Positions 25,388 to 34,374 of a DNA stretch of 64,000 bases are shown here, piece by piece. Every line of letters starts with the position of its first letter. Within the stretch, counting starts at the first letter, position 1. The DNA lies in contig JAMZNZ010000002.1 of assembly GCA_024178355.1 (NCBI GenBank), positions 849,501 through 913,500 of the forward strand, in the 5' to 3' direction. Source of the DNA: Maricaulaceae bacterium EIL42A08. Lineage in GTDB: Bacteria > Pseudomonadota > Alphaproteobacteria > Caulobacterales > Maricaulaceae. The position numbers and the translations under genes were made by a program. The notes beneath the pieces were generated by a model, which had not been told where the DNA came from, made no database searches, and was given only the letters and a program-made list of their open reading frames with translations.

Positions 25388-25463
25388 TGGTGAGCCGACA
25401 GGGGTTCGAACCCTGGACCTACTGATTAAAAGTCAGTTGCTCTACCAGCTGAGCTATCGGCTC
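25388..25463 (-). tRNA. tRNA-Lys (TTT), 3' CCA encoded
   Basis: On the minus strand: acceptor GAGCCGA/TCGGCTC, D arm TAGCTCAGCTGGTAGAGC, anticodon stem ACTGA/TCAGT with loop CTTTTAA (anticodon TTT), T arm CAGGGTTCGAACCCCTG, A73 and encoded CCA. A complete 76-base cloverleaf. No clear U-tract follows it. Confidence 0.95.
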
Positions 25464-25607
25464 GTTTCGGTGGCCCGAAATGAGGTCGCGGAACCTAGTG
25501 GCGCCCGAACGCCTGGTCAAGCGCTTAGGCGGGCCTTTGCAGCGGTTTTTCAGCAGAGCCCATTTCGGGGCTGACGGCGCATCATGGCTCGGGTTAGGCT
25601 CTCCCCC

Positions 25608-26210
25608 ATGAAACGAATTTCCTACCTCCTCGCCGCGCCCTGGGCGGCGCTCACCCTTACCGCCTGTGGCAGCGTGGGTGATGTGTTTTCTCCTGATACG
25701 GCCAGTGATGCCATCGGGCTTCCCCGAGCCGAACCTGGCGAGATCGTCATTGATGACGGCGAAACCACGGTGGCAACGCCCTATGGCGGCTCCGGCGAGA
25801 CGGCGAGCTGTCCGGCTGTGGCACGCGACATTGCGCGTCTGACCGCCCTGCTGGGTCCGGATGATGAACCCTCGCCTCCTCGCCCTGAAGGCAATGAAGA
25901 AGACGAGGATTTCGTCGAGGAAGCCACAGAATTTGCGAGCGATGCCGTGGCGCGCACACCGGACATGGCCGCAGACGTCGCCCGCGACACGATTGTCGGC
26001 CTGAACCCCGCACGGCCAGTGGTACGCTTTCTGGGCGGTGCTGGCGAAATTGAAGCGGCCGCGCGGCGTGAGCGCGAGCTGGCGTTGAAGCGTCGGGCCT
26101 GGCTGCGTGGAGCGTTTGACGTTCAGGACTGTGAACGCTCGGTCCTGGAAGACGCGCTGGGCGCCTACAATCTGCTTGTTGAGCCTGGTCCGCCCGTCGC
26201 CAGCAACTAG
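25608..26210 (+). CDS. Hypothetical lipoprotein
   Basis: About 200 residues. Seen: a lipoprotein signal ([20 protein letters not shown]), a region with [23 protein letters not shown], an acidic segment ([13 protein letters not shown]), then an Ala/Arg-rich helical part and a second Cys ([10 protein letters not shown]). The ARDI..LTALLG stretch resembles exported alphaproteobacterial proteins of unknown function. ATG 25608 is preferred over 25584 because the shorter form starts directly with the signal peptide. Convergent 4-base overlap with tgt. Confidence 0.65.
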   Translation: MKRISYLLAAPWAALTLTACGSVGDVFSPDTASDAIGLPRAEPGEIVIDDGETTVATPYGGSGETASCPAVARDIARLTALLGPDDEPSPPRPEGNEEDEDFVEEATEFASDAVARTPDMAADVARDTIVGLNPARPVVRFLGGAGEIEAAARRERELALKRRAWLRGAFDVQDCERSVLEDALGAYNLLVEPGPPVASN

Positions 26211-27340
26211 CTTGAGCGCGAGGCCTGGCCCTCTTCCCAGCGCGCCAGAAAGCCTTTGCGGAACGTCTCGAACTCACCGGCTGCAATAGCGGCGCGCATG
26301 CGCCCGGTGAGGTTCTGGTAGTAGGCGATATTGTGCCAGGACAGCAGCATCGATCCCAGATACTCCCCCGCCCGGATGAGGTGATGGATGTAGGCGCGCG
26401 AGTAGTCGGTGCTTGCCGGGCAGTCGAGGCTGTCATCAAGCGGCGCGGTGTCTTCTGCAAAGCGCGCATTTTTAAGATTCATCGGACCATAATCAGACCA
26501 GGCCTGACCATGGCGCCCGGAGCGGGTCGGCAGGACGCAATCAAACATATCAATGCCCCGTGCCACCGCTTCAACCAGATCAATCGGTTTGCCAACTCCC
26601 ATGAGATATCGCGGCCGGTCGGTGGGCAGGTGCGGCGTCGTAAAGTCGAGCACCTCACACATGCGTTCAAACCCCTCGCCCACGGCAAGGCCGCCGACCG
26701 CATACCCGTCATAGCCTTGAGCGATCAGCGCTTCAGCGCTTTGCTGGCGCAGGTCTTCAAACACCGACCCCTGGACAATGCCAAACAGCGCCTGATCGGA
26801 GCGCTCGCCAAAGGCCGCTTTTGACCGCGCGCCCCAGCGCACCGACAGCTGCATGGAGCTGGCCGCCTCGTCACGGGTGCAGGGATAGTTCGTGCACTCA
26901 TCAAGCTGCATGGAGATATCAGCGCCCAGCAAGTCAGCCTGAATTTCGATAGAGCGTTCGGGCGTCAGCATGTGTTTTGAGCCATCAAGGTGGCTTTTGA
27001 ACGCCACGCCCTCTTCGCTCATCTCGCGCAGGTCAGACAGCGACCAGACCTGAAACCCGCCAGAATCGGTCAGGATCGGCTTGTCCCAGCGCATGAAGTG
27101 ATGGAGCCCACCCAGCCGCTTCACGCGCTCTGCCCCCGGGCGCAGCATCAGGTGATAGGTGTTGCCCAGAAGGATATCTGCCCCGGTCTGGCGAACCTGA
27201 TCGGGGTAAAGCGCCTTAACCGTGGCCTGCGTCCCCACAGGCATGAAGGCCGGCGTGCGAATGTCGCCGCGCGGTGTTTTCAACACCCCGGTGCGCGCAC
27301 CGCCATCGACAGCGGACACTTCAAACGGAAAAGCACCCAT
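26207..27340 (-). CDS. tgt: tRNA-guanine(34) transglycosylase (queuosine pathway), zinc site degenerate
   Basis: A 377-residue enzyme that swaps G34 of tRNAs with GUN anticodons for the queuosine precursor preQ1. Seen: [38 protein letters not shown], the active-site region [30 protein letters not shown], and the catalytic Asp region [16 protein letters not shown]. Odd: the zinc site, normally CxCxxC plus His, reads [14 protein letters not shown], so only the middle Cys is kept; the downstream His (SWHN) is present. ATG at 27340 has AAGGG 7 bases upstream. QueA, the next pathway enzyme, lies 4 kb away. Confidence 0.93.
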   Translation of the reverse strand: MGAFPFEVSAVDGGARTGVLKTPRGDIRTPAFMPVGTQATVKALYPDQVRQTGADILLGNTYHLMLRPGAERVKRLGGLHHFMRWDKPILTDSGGFQVWSLSDLREMSEEGVAFKSHLDGSKHMLTPERSIEIQADLLGADISMQLDECTNYPCTRDEAASSMQLSVRWGARSKAAFGERSDQALFGIVQGSVFEDLRQQSAEALIAQGYDGYAVGGLAVGEGFERMCEVLDFTTPHLPTDRPRYLMGVGKPIDLVEAVARGIDMFDCVLPTRSGRHGQAWSDYGPMNLKNARFAEDTAPLDDSLDCPASTDYSRAYIHHLIRAGEYLGSMLLSWHNIAYYQNLTGRMRAAIAAGEFETFRKGFLARWEEGQASRSS

Positions 27341-27411
27341 GGCGCAGCCCTTCACGGTCAGTCCTGATCAAGCCGCGTGACTTGGACTGGCGTGCGCTCC
27401 AGTGCAAGTCC

Positions 27412-28476
27412 CTACTCCACAACGTCCACGTAATCTCGCGCCCAGGCAGCCAGCACCGGCATCGTCTCTTCGGCGGTCATTCCGCTTTGAAAAAGCCGCA
27501 GTGCCTCGTCGGCAAAATCGTCAAATGCAATGAAGCCGCGACGATCAACCATGAAGGAAACAAACTCCTCCTTGAGCTCACCAAACGCCTCGGCTGGCAG
27601 CTGATCGGCGGCATACATCAGGTAGACCGCCCAGGTCATATACTCATTGAACTGCAGCTCTGCCGTCGCGTATGCGCGGGCGCCGGTGCCTTGCCCCGCC
27701 CATACATCAAGCTGGGAAAACCCCGGCTCAACCTGATCAAGGATCAATGTGGTCGCCGGATTGACGTAAGAATGGTCAAGTTCGGTGAAAACCGAATATC
27801 CGTCATTAACCCGATCATAGTCACTTTTTTCAGACGCTGGCGTCCCGCCAACCGGCGGCGCCACCCAGATACGCGTCTGAGGCTTGAACAGCGTACCCCA
27901 ATTGAAGCCGTCGATCAGGGGGGAAACGATGATCCTCATCGGTCCGGGGCGCGCGGTAAAATTATCTTCAAGCCAGGCGGTCATGCCTGCACTGTCCGTC
28001 TGGGCCTGCAGGTCCGATAGCGCAGCATTGTAAACAGGCTGCTGAGCCTCATAAAAGGCCAGGAAATCGCTTTGGTCAGCAAAGTCTTGCAATAGCGCGA
28101 GATGGCGGCGGAACAGGTCGCCATCTGTATCCCCCCAGAGCGAACCCGTGTCATCGATCTCGATGATTTGCCCTTCCTCGTTGAAAGCAAAGTCTGCCGC
28201 GTTTCCGGCAAGTCTTGGCAGGTTGAAGCTATCGCCGAGAGCCTCAAAAAGCGGGTGGTCGGTGTGAGGAGCAAAATGGGCAGTAACTGCTTCTGCGTAT
28301 GGTCCGCTGCGCTGAACCGACTGCCCGCCTGGATCCAACTCGCTGAGCATGGTGACAACCATCGCTAGCTCGACGGTCTCTGGCGCTTCAAAACTGACCG
28401 CATCGCGCGATTGAGCGACCGCGCCAACGCTTGTGACAACAACGGCCAAGACGCTTGCGAAAATGGCTCGGATCAT
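27412..28476 (-). CDS. Exported DUF4932-like protein
   Basis: A 354-residue exported protein (signal peptide ending at GAVAQS). Seen: VELAMVVTMLSELD, VTAHFAPHTDHPLFEAL near residues 70-80, PMRIIVSPLIDGFNWG, and FTELDHSYVNPATTLI around residues 228-243. The last one resembles the HE-x-x-H-like/ExxHSYVNP motif of DUF4932 proteins, which look like inactive or unusual metallopeptidases. Function unknown. GGGGG lies just before the ATG. Divergent from the acyl-CoA carboxylase gene. Confidence 0.65.
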   Translation of the reverse strand: MIRAIFASVLAVVVTSVGAVAQSRDAVSFEAPETVELAMVVTMLSELDPGGQSVQRSGPYAEAVTAHFAPHTDHPLFEALGDSFNLPRLAGNAADFAFNEEGQIIEIDDTGSLWGDTDGDLFRRHLALLQDFADQSDFLAFYEAQQPVYNAALSDLQAQTDSAGMTAWLEDNFTARPGPMRIIVSPLIDGFNWGTLFKPQTRIWVAPPVGGTPASEKSDYDRVNDGYSVFTELDHSYVNPATTLILDQVEPGFSQLDVWAGQGTGARAYATAELQFNEYMTWAVYLMYAADQLPAEAFGELKEEFVSFMVDRRGFIAFDDFADEALRLFQSGMTAEETMPVLAAWARDYVDVVE

Positions 28477-28583
28477 GCGTTACCCCCTCAATTCCAATGA
28501 CTTTCAACACTCTGGCTGCAGTCTATGGAACCAACACAAGATCGGCAATTGACTCACAGCGCGCAGCCGGGCGTTCTTTTGCC

Positions 28584-30131
28584 ATGAGCTGGAAAAACGA
28601 AATCGAGCAGTTACGCAAGCGCCAGGCGCTGGCCAAAGGCATGGGCGGCCCCGAAAAGCTGAAGCGTCAGGCTGATGCTGGTCGCCTGAATGTGCGCCAG
28701 CGCATCGAGCTTCTGGTTGATGAGGGCAGCTTTACCGAAGTCGGCTCCATCACCGGGACCGCCCATGTCGATGGCGAGGGTGAGCTATCCGGCTTCGTGC
28801 CGGCCAACTGTATTTTCGGTCGCGCCTCGATCGACGGGCGCCGGGTGGCTGTTGTAGCCGATGACTTCACCGTGCGCGGGGGTGCCGCAGATGCGGCCAT
28901 CATCGAAAAGCAGATCCAGGCTGAAAAAATGGCTGGCGAGCTGGGCCTGCCCTTGATCCGCCTGATCGAAGGCACGGGCGGCGGCGGCTCGGTGAAATCC
29001 ATCCTCGACATGGGCGCGAGCTATGTGCCGTTTAATCCTGGCTGGGATCAGGTCGTCGCCAATCTGGAGCGAGTGCCGGTCGTCTCGCTTCTACTGGGTC
29101 CGGTTGCCGGGCTTGGTGCAGCGCGCGCAGTCTCAAGCCATTACAGCGCCATGGTCCAGGGCCAGTCCCAGATGTTCATTGCCGGGCCGCCTGTGGTCGC
29201 GGGGATCGGCGAAGACGTGACGAAGGAGGAGCTGGGTGGTGCCGACCTGCAGCTCGCCGCGGGCGGAGTGGACGACGCCTATGCCAGCGAAGCCGATGCC
29301 ATGGACGCAGCAAAGTGGTTTCTTTCCTACCTGCCCGATCGTGCCGGTGAGGCACCTTCGCGCGTCGCCTCCAACGACCAGCCAGATCGCATTGATGAAG
29401 GCCTTCGCGACAGTGTTCCAAAGGACAAGCGCTTTGGCTATGACATGCGCGCCATCCTGGCTTCAGTCGTCGATCAGGGCAGCCTGTTCGAGATGGGTCG
29501 GCCCTTTGGTGCGTCGGTTATAACCGCCTTTGCCCGCCTTGATGGCTGGCCTGTGGCGGTGTTGGCGAGCAATCCGAACGTGTATGGCGGCGGCTGGACC
29601 GCTGAGGCCGCGCAAAAGGTCACCCGTTCTGTGGACTTGGCCGAAACCTTCCGCCTGCCCGTCGTCCACTTCGTTGATATTCCAGGCTTTGTTATCGGGA
29701 CGCGCGCTGAGCGGGCTGGCACGATCCGTCACGGTGCCAAGGCCCTTTCGGCGATTTATCAGGCAAGCGTGCCCTGGTGCACCATGCTGATTCGAAAAGC
29801 CTATGGTGTGGCTGGTGCAGCCATGATGGACCACACCCGCTTTCGCTATCGCTATGCGTGGCCATCCGGGGACTGGGGCTCACTGCCGCTTGAGGGCGGC
29901 GTCGAGGCGGCCTTCAAATCCGCCCTGGCGGCTTCAGACGATCCAGACACCCTAAAGGCCGAGCTTTCTGCACGCATGCGCGATCTGTCAGACCCGTTCA
30001 AAACCGCAGAGCGCTTCTGGATCGAAGAAATCATTGATCCAGCCGAGACGCGGCCCCTACTGACAGAATTTGCCAATCTGACGGCGAAGCTGCGCACTGA
30101 TCTGCCTCCGCAGACGCGGTACCGGCCTTAG
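28584..30131 (+). CDS. Acyl-CoA carboxylase carboxyltransferase (beta) subunit
   Basis: A 515-residue biotin-dependent carboxyltransferase subunit that moves CO2 from carboxybiotin to an acyl-CoA. Seen: RQRIELLVDEGSFTEVG, VVADDFTVRGGAA, the first oxyanion region IEGTGGGGSVK, GGADLQLAAGGVDDAYASE, GYDMRAILASVVD, HFVDIPGFVIGTRAERAGT, KAYGVAGAAMMD, and WPSGDWGSLPLEGGVEAA. The related propionyl-, methylcrotonyl- and geranyl-CoA carboxylases share this layout; the substrate is not clear. No biotin carboxylase/carrier subunit lies nearby, so its partner is elsewhere. ATG at 28584 begins the conserved part; the longer frame from 28455 overlaps the divergent gene. Confidence 0.85.
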   Translation: MSWKNEIEQLRKRQALAKGMGGPEKLKRQADAGRLNVRQRIELLVDEGSFTEVGSITGTAHVDGEGELSGFVPANCIFGRASIDGRRVAVVADDFTVRGGAADAAIIEKQIQAEKMAGELGLPLIRLIEGTGGGGSVKSILDMGASYVPFNPGWDQVVANLERVPVVSLLLGPVAGLGAARAVSSHYSAMVQGQSQMFIAGPPVVAGIGEDVTKEELGGADLQLAAGGVDDAYASEADAMDAAKWFLSYLPDRAGEAPSRVASNDQPDRIDEGLRDSVPKDKRFGYDMRAILASVVDQGSLFEMGRPFGASVITAFARLDGWPVAVLASNPNVYGGGWTAEAAQKVTRSVDLAETFRLPVVHFVDIPGFVIGTRAERAGTIRHGAKALSAIYQASVPWCTMLIRKAYGVAGAAMMDHTRFRYRYAWPSGDWGSLPLEGGVEAAFKSALAASDDPDTLKAELSARMRDLSDPFKTAERFWIEEIIDPAETRPLLTEFANLTAKLRTDLPPQTRYRP

Positions 30132-30565
30132 AACGCGGCAATTCGGTCACAGATCTTGAAAGAGCGGCGCAGAAATTCATGTGAAATATGAAGTATTTGG
30201 CGTATCCGGTTGAGGTTCGCAGGACTGGGCATCGGACTTAAAGCTCGCCGTTGAATAACTGTTTCTCAATGCATCGAAAAGCGCACGACTACGCGTATTT
30301 TAATAGACTCATTGAACACGCTTCAATAGCGTGCTCTTGAAGCTGCTTTTCCAGCCTTGGCCTTGGGTGATGTTACGCGAATCACTCTGCTGGAACGGTG
30401 GTTCCAGCTCACTAGCCGACGCTTTGCTAATGTTACGCCTTAGAAGTCTTGCCTAAACCGCGTCACTTACGCGGTAAGTCCCGACTTCGCGCTGAATACC
30501 TGCACGAGCACTGATCCACTGCGTCGAACGTCCCGTACACATCTACGCAACCAAGGGAGAGACTG
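30132..30565. other. 434-base intergenic region with hairpins, repeats and GANTC sites
   Basis: No gene recognised, and A/T content is higher than in flanking genes. It holds CACGC/GCGTG (30317-30333), GTGAT/ATCAC (30367-30385), TGGAAC-GGTG-GTTCCA (30391-30406) and ACCGCGT-CACTT-ACGCGGT (30457-30475); two exact copies of ATGTTACGC (30370-30378, 30430-30438); and two GANTC sites for the CcrM methylase (30306-30310, 30379-30383). It could be a long regulated leader or an sRNA. It precedes a 56-codon ORF. Confidence 0.5.
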
Positions 30566-30736
30566 ATGAACAAGACCGACCTTGAATACCTGCGCGACGT
30601 CCTCGCCACCGAGCACACCGCCCAGTCCGAAGAGCCTTCGGCAACCGCGGAAATCGCAGCGGCAATCAAATCATTTCAGCTTCAGGCCGAAGTGGAGACG
30701 CTCGCCGCCCGCGAAATCACAGAAACGCTACACTAG
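30566..30736 (+). CDS. Small ORF, 56 residues, acidic
   Basis: ATG at 30566 with GGGAGAG 5 bases upstream opens a 56-codon frame ending in TAG at 30734-30736. The product starts MNKTDLEYLRDVLATEH, continues with a Glu/Ala-rich helical segment (ATAEIAAAIKSFQLQAEVE) and ends REITETLH. No Cys, no signal peptide, probably a soluble helical peptide. Good Shine-Dalgarno sequence and alphaproteobacterial codon use argue that it is real; no homolog recognised. Convergent with the M50-like gene, 13 bases apart. Confidence 0.5.
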   Translation: MNKTDLEYLRDVLATEHTAQSEEPSATAEIAAAIKSFQLQAEVETLAAREITETLH

Positions 30737-30749
30737 TAACGTTGGCGTC

Positions 30750-31307
30750 TTAGCCCAGCCGTATTGGGAAGGCCTGCGAACCCAGGACAATTGCCGCGAC
30801 CGTCGCGCTACAGGTTATGTAGGCAATAATGTTGGCGATCAGGCCGGCCCGCGCCTTATACGCTGCCCAGATTGTAAGGCCGAGCAAACTTGCAACCACG
30901 ATTGAGGGCAGGACCCAGATCGGTAGCCCCATAAGCATGGAAATGCGTGCTTCGTCGTTGGGATAGACCATCATGGATATAGCGAAGGCGGTCGCGCGCA
31001 TGTAGAACGCGGCGACTACAACGCCATAAAGCCACAGCTGGGTGCGGGACCGTATTAAAAGGGCTGCAATGACGGCCTGTAGAACCGTCACAGCAGGGCC
31101 TGCCAACGTAATGAGTGACTGTTCAAACGCCGACGGGCGTGCCTCTGTGTTGAACCCGGCGTAATTCAGGTTGAACCAGCTGTCGTAGCCTAACGCTTCG
31201 CCCGTCGCGTAATGGGCTAACTCGTGAACGAGAAACGATGCAAATGTAATAAATGGCAGAAGGATCGCGAAGCTAATCCATTCCTTTATTGATCTCTTGG
31301 TCCGCAT
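30750..31307 (-). CDS. Compact M50-like integral membrane metalloprotease homolog
   Basis: A 185-residue protein with about five hydrophobic segments. Seen: HELAHYATGEALGYDSW at about residues 28-44, a zinc motif HELAH inside the first hydrophobic segment as in site-2 protease-type M50 enzymes, and TLAGPAVTVLQAVIAAL near 67-83, like the GGP-type helix next to it. The usual third ligand motif (NxxPxxxLDG) is not obvious, so activity is uncertain. GGGGGG precedes the ATG. Function unknown; possibly a lineage-specific small family. Confidence 0.55.
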   Translation of the reverse strand: MRTKRSIKEWISFAILLPFITFASFLVHELAHYATGEALGYDSWFNLNYAGFNTEARPSAFEQSLITLAGPAVTVLQAVIAALLIRSRTQLWLYGVVVAAFYMRATAFAISMMVYPNDEARISMLMGLPIWVLPSIVVASLLGLTIWAAYKARAGLIANIIAYITCSATVAAIVLGSQAFPIRLG

Positions 31308-31352
31308 TTTATCCCCCCTGAATGCGCTCCGAAACGCAAGCGTACGCGCGAA

Positions 31353-32417
31353 CTACTCTTTACGCCACAACAGGCTAGAGTCGCCATAGGAGAAGAAGCG
31401 ATATTTGTTCGCGATGGCATGGGCATAGGCCGCATGCATCTCTTCAAAGCCTGCCAGCGCTGATACCAGCATGAAAAGCGTGGACTTTGGCAGGTGGAAA
31501 TTCGTCATCAGGGCGTCGATCACCTTGAAGCGATAGCCCGGCGTGATGAAAATCGCGGTGTCACGCGACTCCGCGCGCACCGTGCCGTCGTCCTCGCTGG
31601 CGCTTTCCAGCGTCCGGATTGATGTGGTGCCCACAGCGATAATCCGGCCACCGGCGGCGCGTGTCGCGTTGATCCTGGCCGCGGCCTCTTCGCTGACCTG
31701 ATACCATTCGGCATGCATCTGGTGTTCGGAGACGTCTTCGGTTTTGACCGGCAGGAAGGTCCCTGCCCCCACATGCAGCGTTACGTGTACGCAGTCCACG
31801 CCGCGCGCCTCCAACGCCTTGAAAAGTCGATCCGTAAAGTGAAGCCCCGCAGTGGGTGCCGCAACAGAGCCCGCCTTTTCCGGCGCCGCATAGACCGTCT
31901 GGTAATCGTCCAGGTCCGCCGCGTCAGCAGCCCGCTTGGACGCAATATATGGCGGAAGCGGCGGAGCACCGGCTTCCACAATCGCCTTGTCTAGCGCGAT
32001 ACCTGACCGATCAAAGCGTAGCGCAATTTCGCCGCCTTCAAGCTTGGCCGTAACCTCAGCAGACAACTCGCCCTTGAAGTGGAGGATGTCCCCTTCCTTG
32101 ATGCGCTTTCCAGGGCGGGCAAAGGCGCGCCAGTCTGCCTCGCTATCGCGCTTATGCAGGTTGACCTCAACCTCCACATCACCGCCGCCACCGTGAGCGC
32201 GTGCTGGTCGCGTTCCCACCAGCGCCGCGGGAATGACCTTGGTGTCGTTGAAGACCAAGAGGTCACCCGGTTGCAGCAGGTCTGGAAGGTCGAGAACACC
32301 CCTGTCCTCGATCGACCCTGCTTTCACATGCAGCAGGCGCGCGCTATCCCGTGGCCGCGCCGGGCGCAGCGCGATCAGCTCTTCAGGCAGGTCGAAATCG
32401 AAGTCAGAGAGTTTCAT
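31353..32417 (-). CDS. queA: S-adenosylmethionine:tRNA ribosyltransferase-isomerase
   Basis: A 354-residue enzyme that adds the epoxycyclopentane ring (from SAM ribose) to preQ1-tRNA, forming epoxyqueuosine. Seen: [19 protein letters not shown] (start), [62 protein letters not shown] in part, and [13 protein letters not shown] at 32417 starts the conserved segment, so the upstream frame to 32483 is discarded. Length is normal. Works directly after Tgt in the queuosine pathway. Confidence 0.95.
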   Translation of the reverse strand: MKLSDFDFDLPEELIALRPARPRDSARLLHVKAGSIEDRGVLDLPDLLQPGDLLVFNDTKVIPAALVGTRPARAHGGGGDVEVEVNLHKRDSEADWRAFARPGKRIKEGDILHFKGELSAEVTAKLEGGEIALRFDRSGIALDKAIVEAGAPPLPPYIASKRAADAADLDDYQTVYAAPEKAGSVAAPTAGLHFTDRLFKALEARGVDCVHVTLHVGAGTFLPVKTEDVSEHQMHAEWYQVSEEAAARINATRAAGGRIIAVGTTSIRTLESASEDDGTVRAESRDTAIFITPGYRFKVIDALMTNFHLPKSTLFMLVSALAGFEEMHAAYAHAIANKYRFFSYGDSSLLWRKE

Positions 32418-32539
32418 GGAGCGTGGAGATAGCGGGAGCCCCGCCGGTGAGCAATAACGCAAGCCACTCCATGGCCCCAACACCGCCTTAATTATGGGCG
32501 AGCTCTTACGAAAACGCTCACGAGTCCGGAGAGGACACC

Positions 32540-33517
32540 TTGCGCCGAATTGTTCTTATTGTCTGCCTTTTGGCAGCGATCGCACTCCTGCTTGCCCACT
32601 TCTTGAGTGGTCGATCAGCGCTTGGCGATATCATTGACGAGCTCTGGCCAGTTTACATGGCCATCGCCGCTGGCCTTGTCTTTCTATGCCTCTTCTTCAA
32701 CGCCCCGCGCCGGATTGGATGGCAAGGAACAGCAGCCAGCCTGCTGACTGCCTCTTTGCTAATCTATGAAACAGAGTTCTGGGAGCTCGGCCCACTCCAT
32801 ATGGAAATGACCGCCGCGGCACCCAACGGCGATACGCTCTCTGTCGCCACGTTCAATGTGTGGGCTAGCAATCAGGATCTGAACGCGACAACGACTTTCA
32901 TTTTGGAGCACCAGTTCGATCTAGTTTCGGCCCAAGAGGTTGGCTTGAATTCTGGCGAATTACCTGACCGCCTGCGCGCCGAATACCCTCACCAGTTCAC
33001 CTGTGGCCGCGGTGTTTACATCTTCTCCCGTCGCTCCTTCCTCGACACCGGCTGCCCTGACACCCCGCAAGGGTTGAGCCGTCGCATGCCAGTGGCCTGG
33101 GCCGATATCGAGTGGAATGACGGTGAGGTAATTCGATTTGTGGCTGTTCACCTGGCCCGCCCGATGGAAATGGATTGGCGGCGACCACAAATCGAACGGC
33201 TGGCTGATTTTTTGGCCGCCAACAGCGACAGGACCATGATCCTGGCCGGAGATTTCAATGCAGGTCATGCCGGCCGGTCCATGGAGGGCCTTGAGGCGCA
33301 ACTGGCACTCATGCGACGCGCTGATGACCGCCACCCAACCTGGCCGTCAAATCGGTTTGGTGGTGTGCCCCTACTCGCGCTTGATCAGCTTTGGCTCAGT
33401 GAGGACCTGATGATGCTATATTCACATCGTGGACCAGATCTGGGGTCAGATCACCGACCGGTGATCGGAGAGGTCGCTAAGCGCCATTGGCCTGGGAACG
33501 CTGAAGAAGTCCAATGA
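32540..33517 (+). CDS. Membrane-anchored endonuclease/exonuclease/phosphatase (EEP) domain protein
   Basis: A 325-residue protein. Seen: three hydrophobic segments in residues 1-80, then an EEP domain with [18 protein letters not shown] (metal-binding Glu), [26 protein letters not shown] (catalytic Asp/Asn) and [10 protein letters not shown] (catalytic His). The fold serves nucleases, phosphatases and sphingomyelinase-type enzymes; with this membrane topology it resembles VanJ-like envelope phosphatases, a weak assignment. Start is TTG at 32540 with GGAGAGGA upstream. Its end overlaps the VOC remnant on the other strand by 41 bases. Confidence 0.75.
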   Translation: MRRIVLIVCLLAAIALLLAHFLSGRSALGDIIDELWPVYMAIAAGLVFLCLFFNAPRRIGWQGTAASLLTASLLIYETEFWELGPLHMEMTAAAPNGDTLSVATFNVWASNQDLNATTTFILEHQFDLVSAQEVGLNSGELPDRLRAEYPHQFTCGRGVYIFSRRSFLDTGCPDTPQGLSRRMPVAWADIEWNDGEVIRFVAVHLARPMEMDWRRPQIERLADFLAANSDRTMILAGDFNAGHAGRSMEGLEAQLALMRRADDRHPTWPSNRFGGVPLLALDQLWLSEDLMMLYSHRGPDLGSDHRPVIGEVAKRHWPGNAEEVQ

Positions 33518-33839
33518 TGTTACCCGCAACGTCGCGGACCCAGGCAAAGAGTTGACCATCAGGGGTTGGGAACGGCCCCAGCACCGCTTCGCCGCCGGCT
33601 TGAACTACGGCATCGATTTTGGCCGCCACGTCGTCGACCTCAATTTAAAAGTTTAGGGCGGTTGGCCACTCTTCCAGCGCCACAAAATGACCGTTGAGGC
33701 TGTCCTTCGCTCCGGTCTCAATCCGACGCCCGTTAGGGCCATAGTCGGATGTGGACCAGCCAAAAACCTGTTCGTAGAAGTTAGAAGTTGCTTCTAAGTC
33801 CTTGCACCCAATCTCGAAACTGACGACCCGATCGCCCAT
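33477..33839 (-). pseudogene. VOC (glyoxalase-fold) protein gene broken by an in-frame stop
   Basis: From ATG at 33839 the frame gives MGDRVVSFEIGCKDLEATSN..., 64 codons, then TAA at 33645-33647. The same frame resumes at once with IEVDDVAAKIDAVVQAGGEAV, GPFPTPDGQLFAWVRD and AGNIIGLLQ, ending at TAG 33477-33479. The two halves together form one normal-length (about 120) VOC domain; the stop replaces the residue before IEVDDV, where Tyr (TAT/TAC) is usual, so one base change explains it. No frameshift. Either a recent pseudogene or a sequence error. The Shine-Dalgarno sequence lies inside a terminator hairpin. Confidence 0.8.
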
Positions 33840-33841
33840 AT

Positions 33842-33871
33842 AAAAACTCCCCCAGACTATGTCCGGGGGAG
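33842..33871 (-). terminator. Intrinsic terminator after ppiB, overlapping the VOC gene's ribosome-binding site
   Basis: CTCCCCC (33847-33853) and GGGGGAG (33865-33871) form a perfect 7-bp stem, 11-base loop. Read on the minus strand the hairpin is followed by TTTTTAT, then the VOC start codon at 33839. It lies 33 bases downstream of the ppiB stop. The minus-strand 3' arm GGGGGAG is also the only Shine-Dalgarno candidate for the VOC frame. Confidence 0.8.
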
Positions 33872-33904
33872 CTTATCATACTGTTTCGAGGTAGATCGAA
33901 TTGA

Positions 33905-34348
33905 TCAGGCCACCACAGCCTTGACGATCTTGCCAGGATTGCGCGGCGGCTCGCCTTTCGGCAGGGCGTCGACATGTTCCATGCCGGATGTCACTTCACC
34001 CCAGACAGTGTAGGCCCCATCAAGATAGGGCACGTCATCCAGGCAGATGAAGAACTGGCTGCTGGCCGAGTTCGGATCCTGGGCGCGGGCCATGGACATG
34101 GTGCCACGCTTGTGCGGCTCTTCAGAGAACTCCGCTTCGATATGCTGGCCGGAACCACCCATGCCAGTGCCATCCGGGCAGCCACCTTGGGCCACAAAGC
34201 CATCAATCACGCGGTGGAAGGTCAGGCCGTCATAAAAGCCTTCGCTGACCAGCTCGCTGATGCGCGCGCAGTGCTTCGGCGCCAGATCCGGGCGCAGCTT
34301 GATGGTGACGTCGCCGCCTTCCAGGGTGAAAATCAGGGTATCAGACAT
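33905..34348 (-). CDS. ppiB: Cyclophilin-type peptidylprolyl isomerase, cytoplasmic
   Basis: A 147-residue cyclophilin with no signal peptide. Seen: TLEGGDVTIKLRPDLAPKHCARI, YDGLTFHRVIDGFVAQGG (catalytic Arg in FHRV), QHIEAEF, GTMSMARAQDPNSASSQFFI (in part), and YTVWGEVTSGMEHVD. It speeds cis-trans isomerisation of prolyl bonds in folding proteins. It follows the exported cyclophilin by 26 bases and ends at an intrinsic terminator, closing the coaD-ppi-ppi run. Confidence 0.93.
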   Translation of the reverse strand: MSDTLIFTLEGGDVTIKLRPDLAPKHCARISELVSEGFYDGLTFHRVIDGFVAQGGCPDGTGMGGSGQHIEAEFSEEPHKRGTMSMARAQDPNSASSQFFICLDDVPYLDGAYTVWGEVTSGMEHVDALPKGEPPRNPGKIVKAVVA

Positions 34349-34374
34349 GGGAACTCTTTCGTTGCTCTGGCAGC

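Noticed and set aside
33781-33797. TTAGAAG-TTG-CTTCTAA palindrome
   Set aside because: Lies inside the VOC coding frame and encodes ordinary residues; no sign of a separate role.
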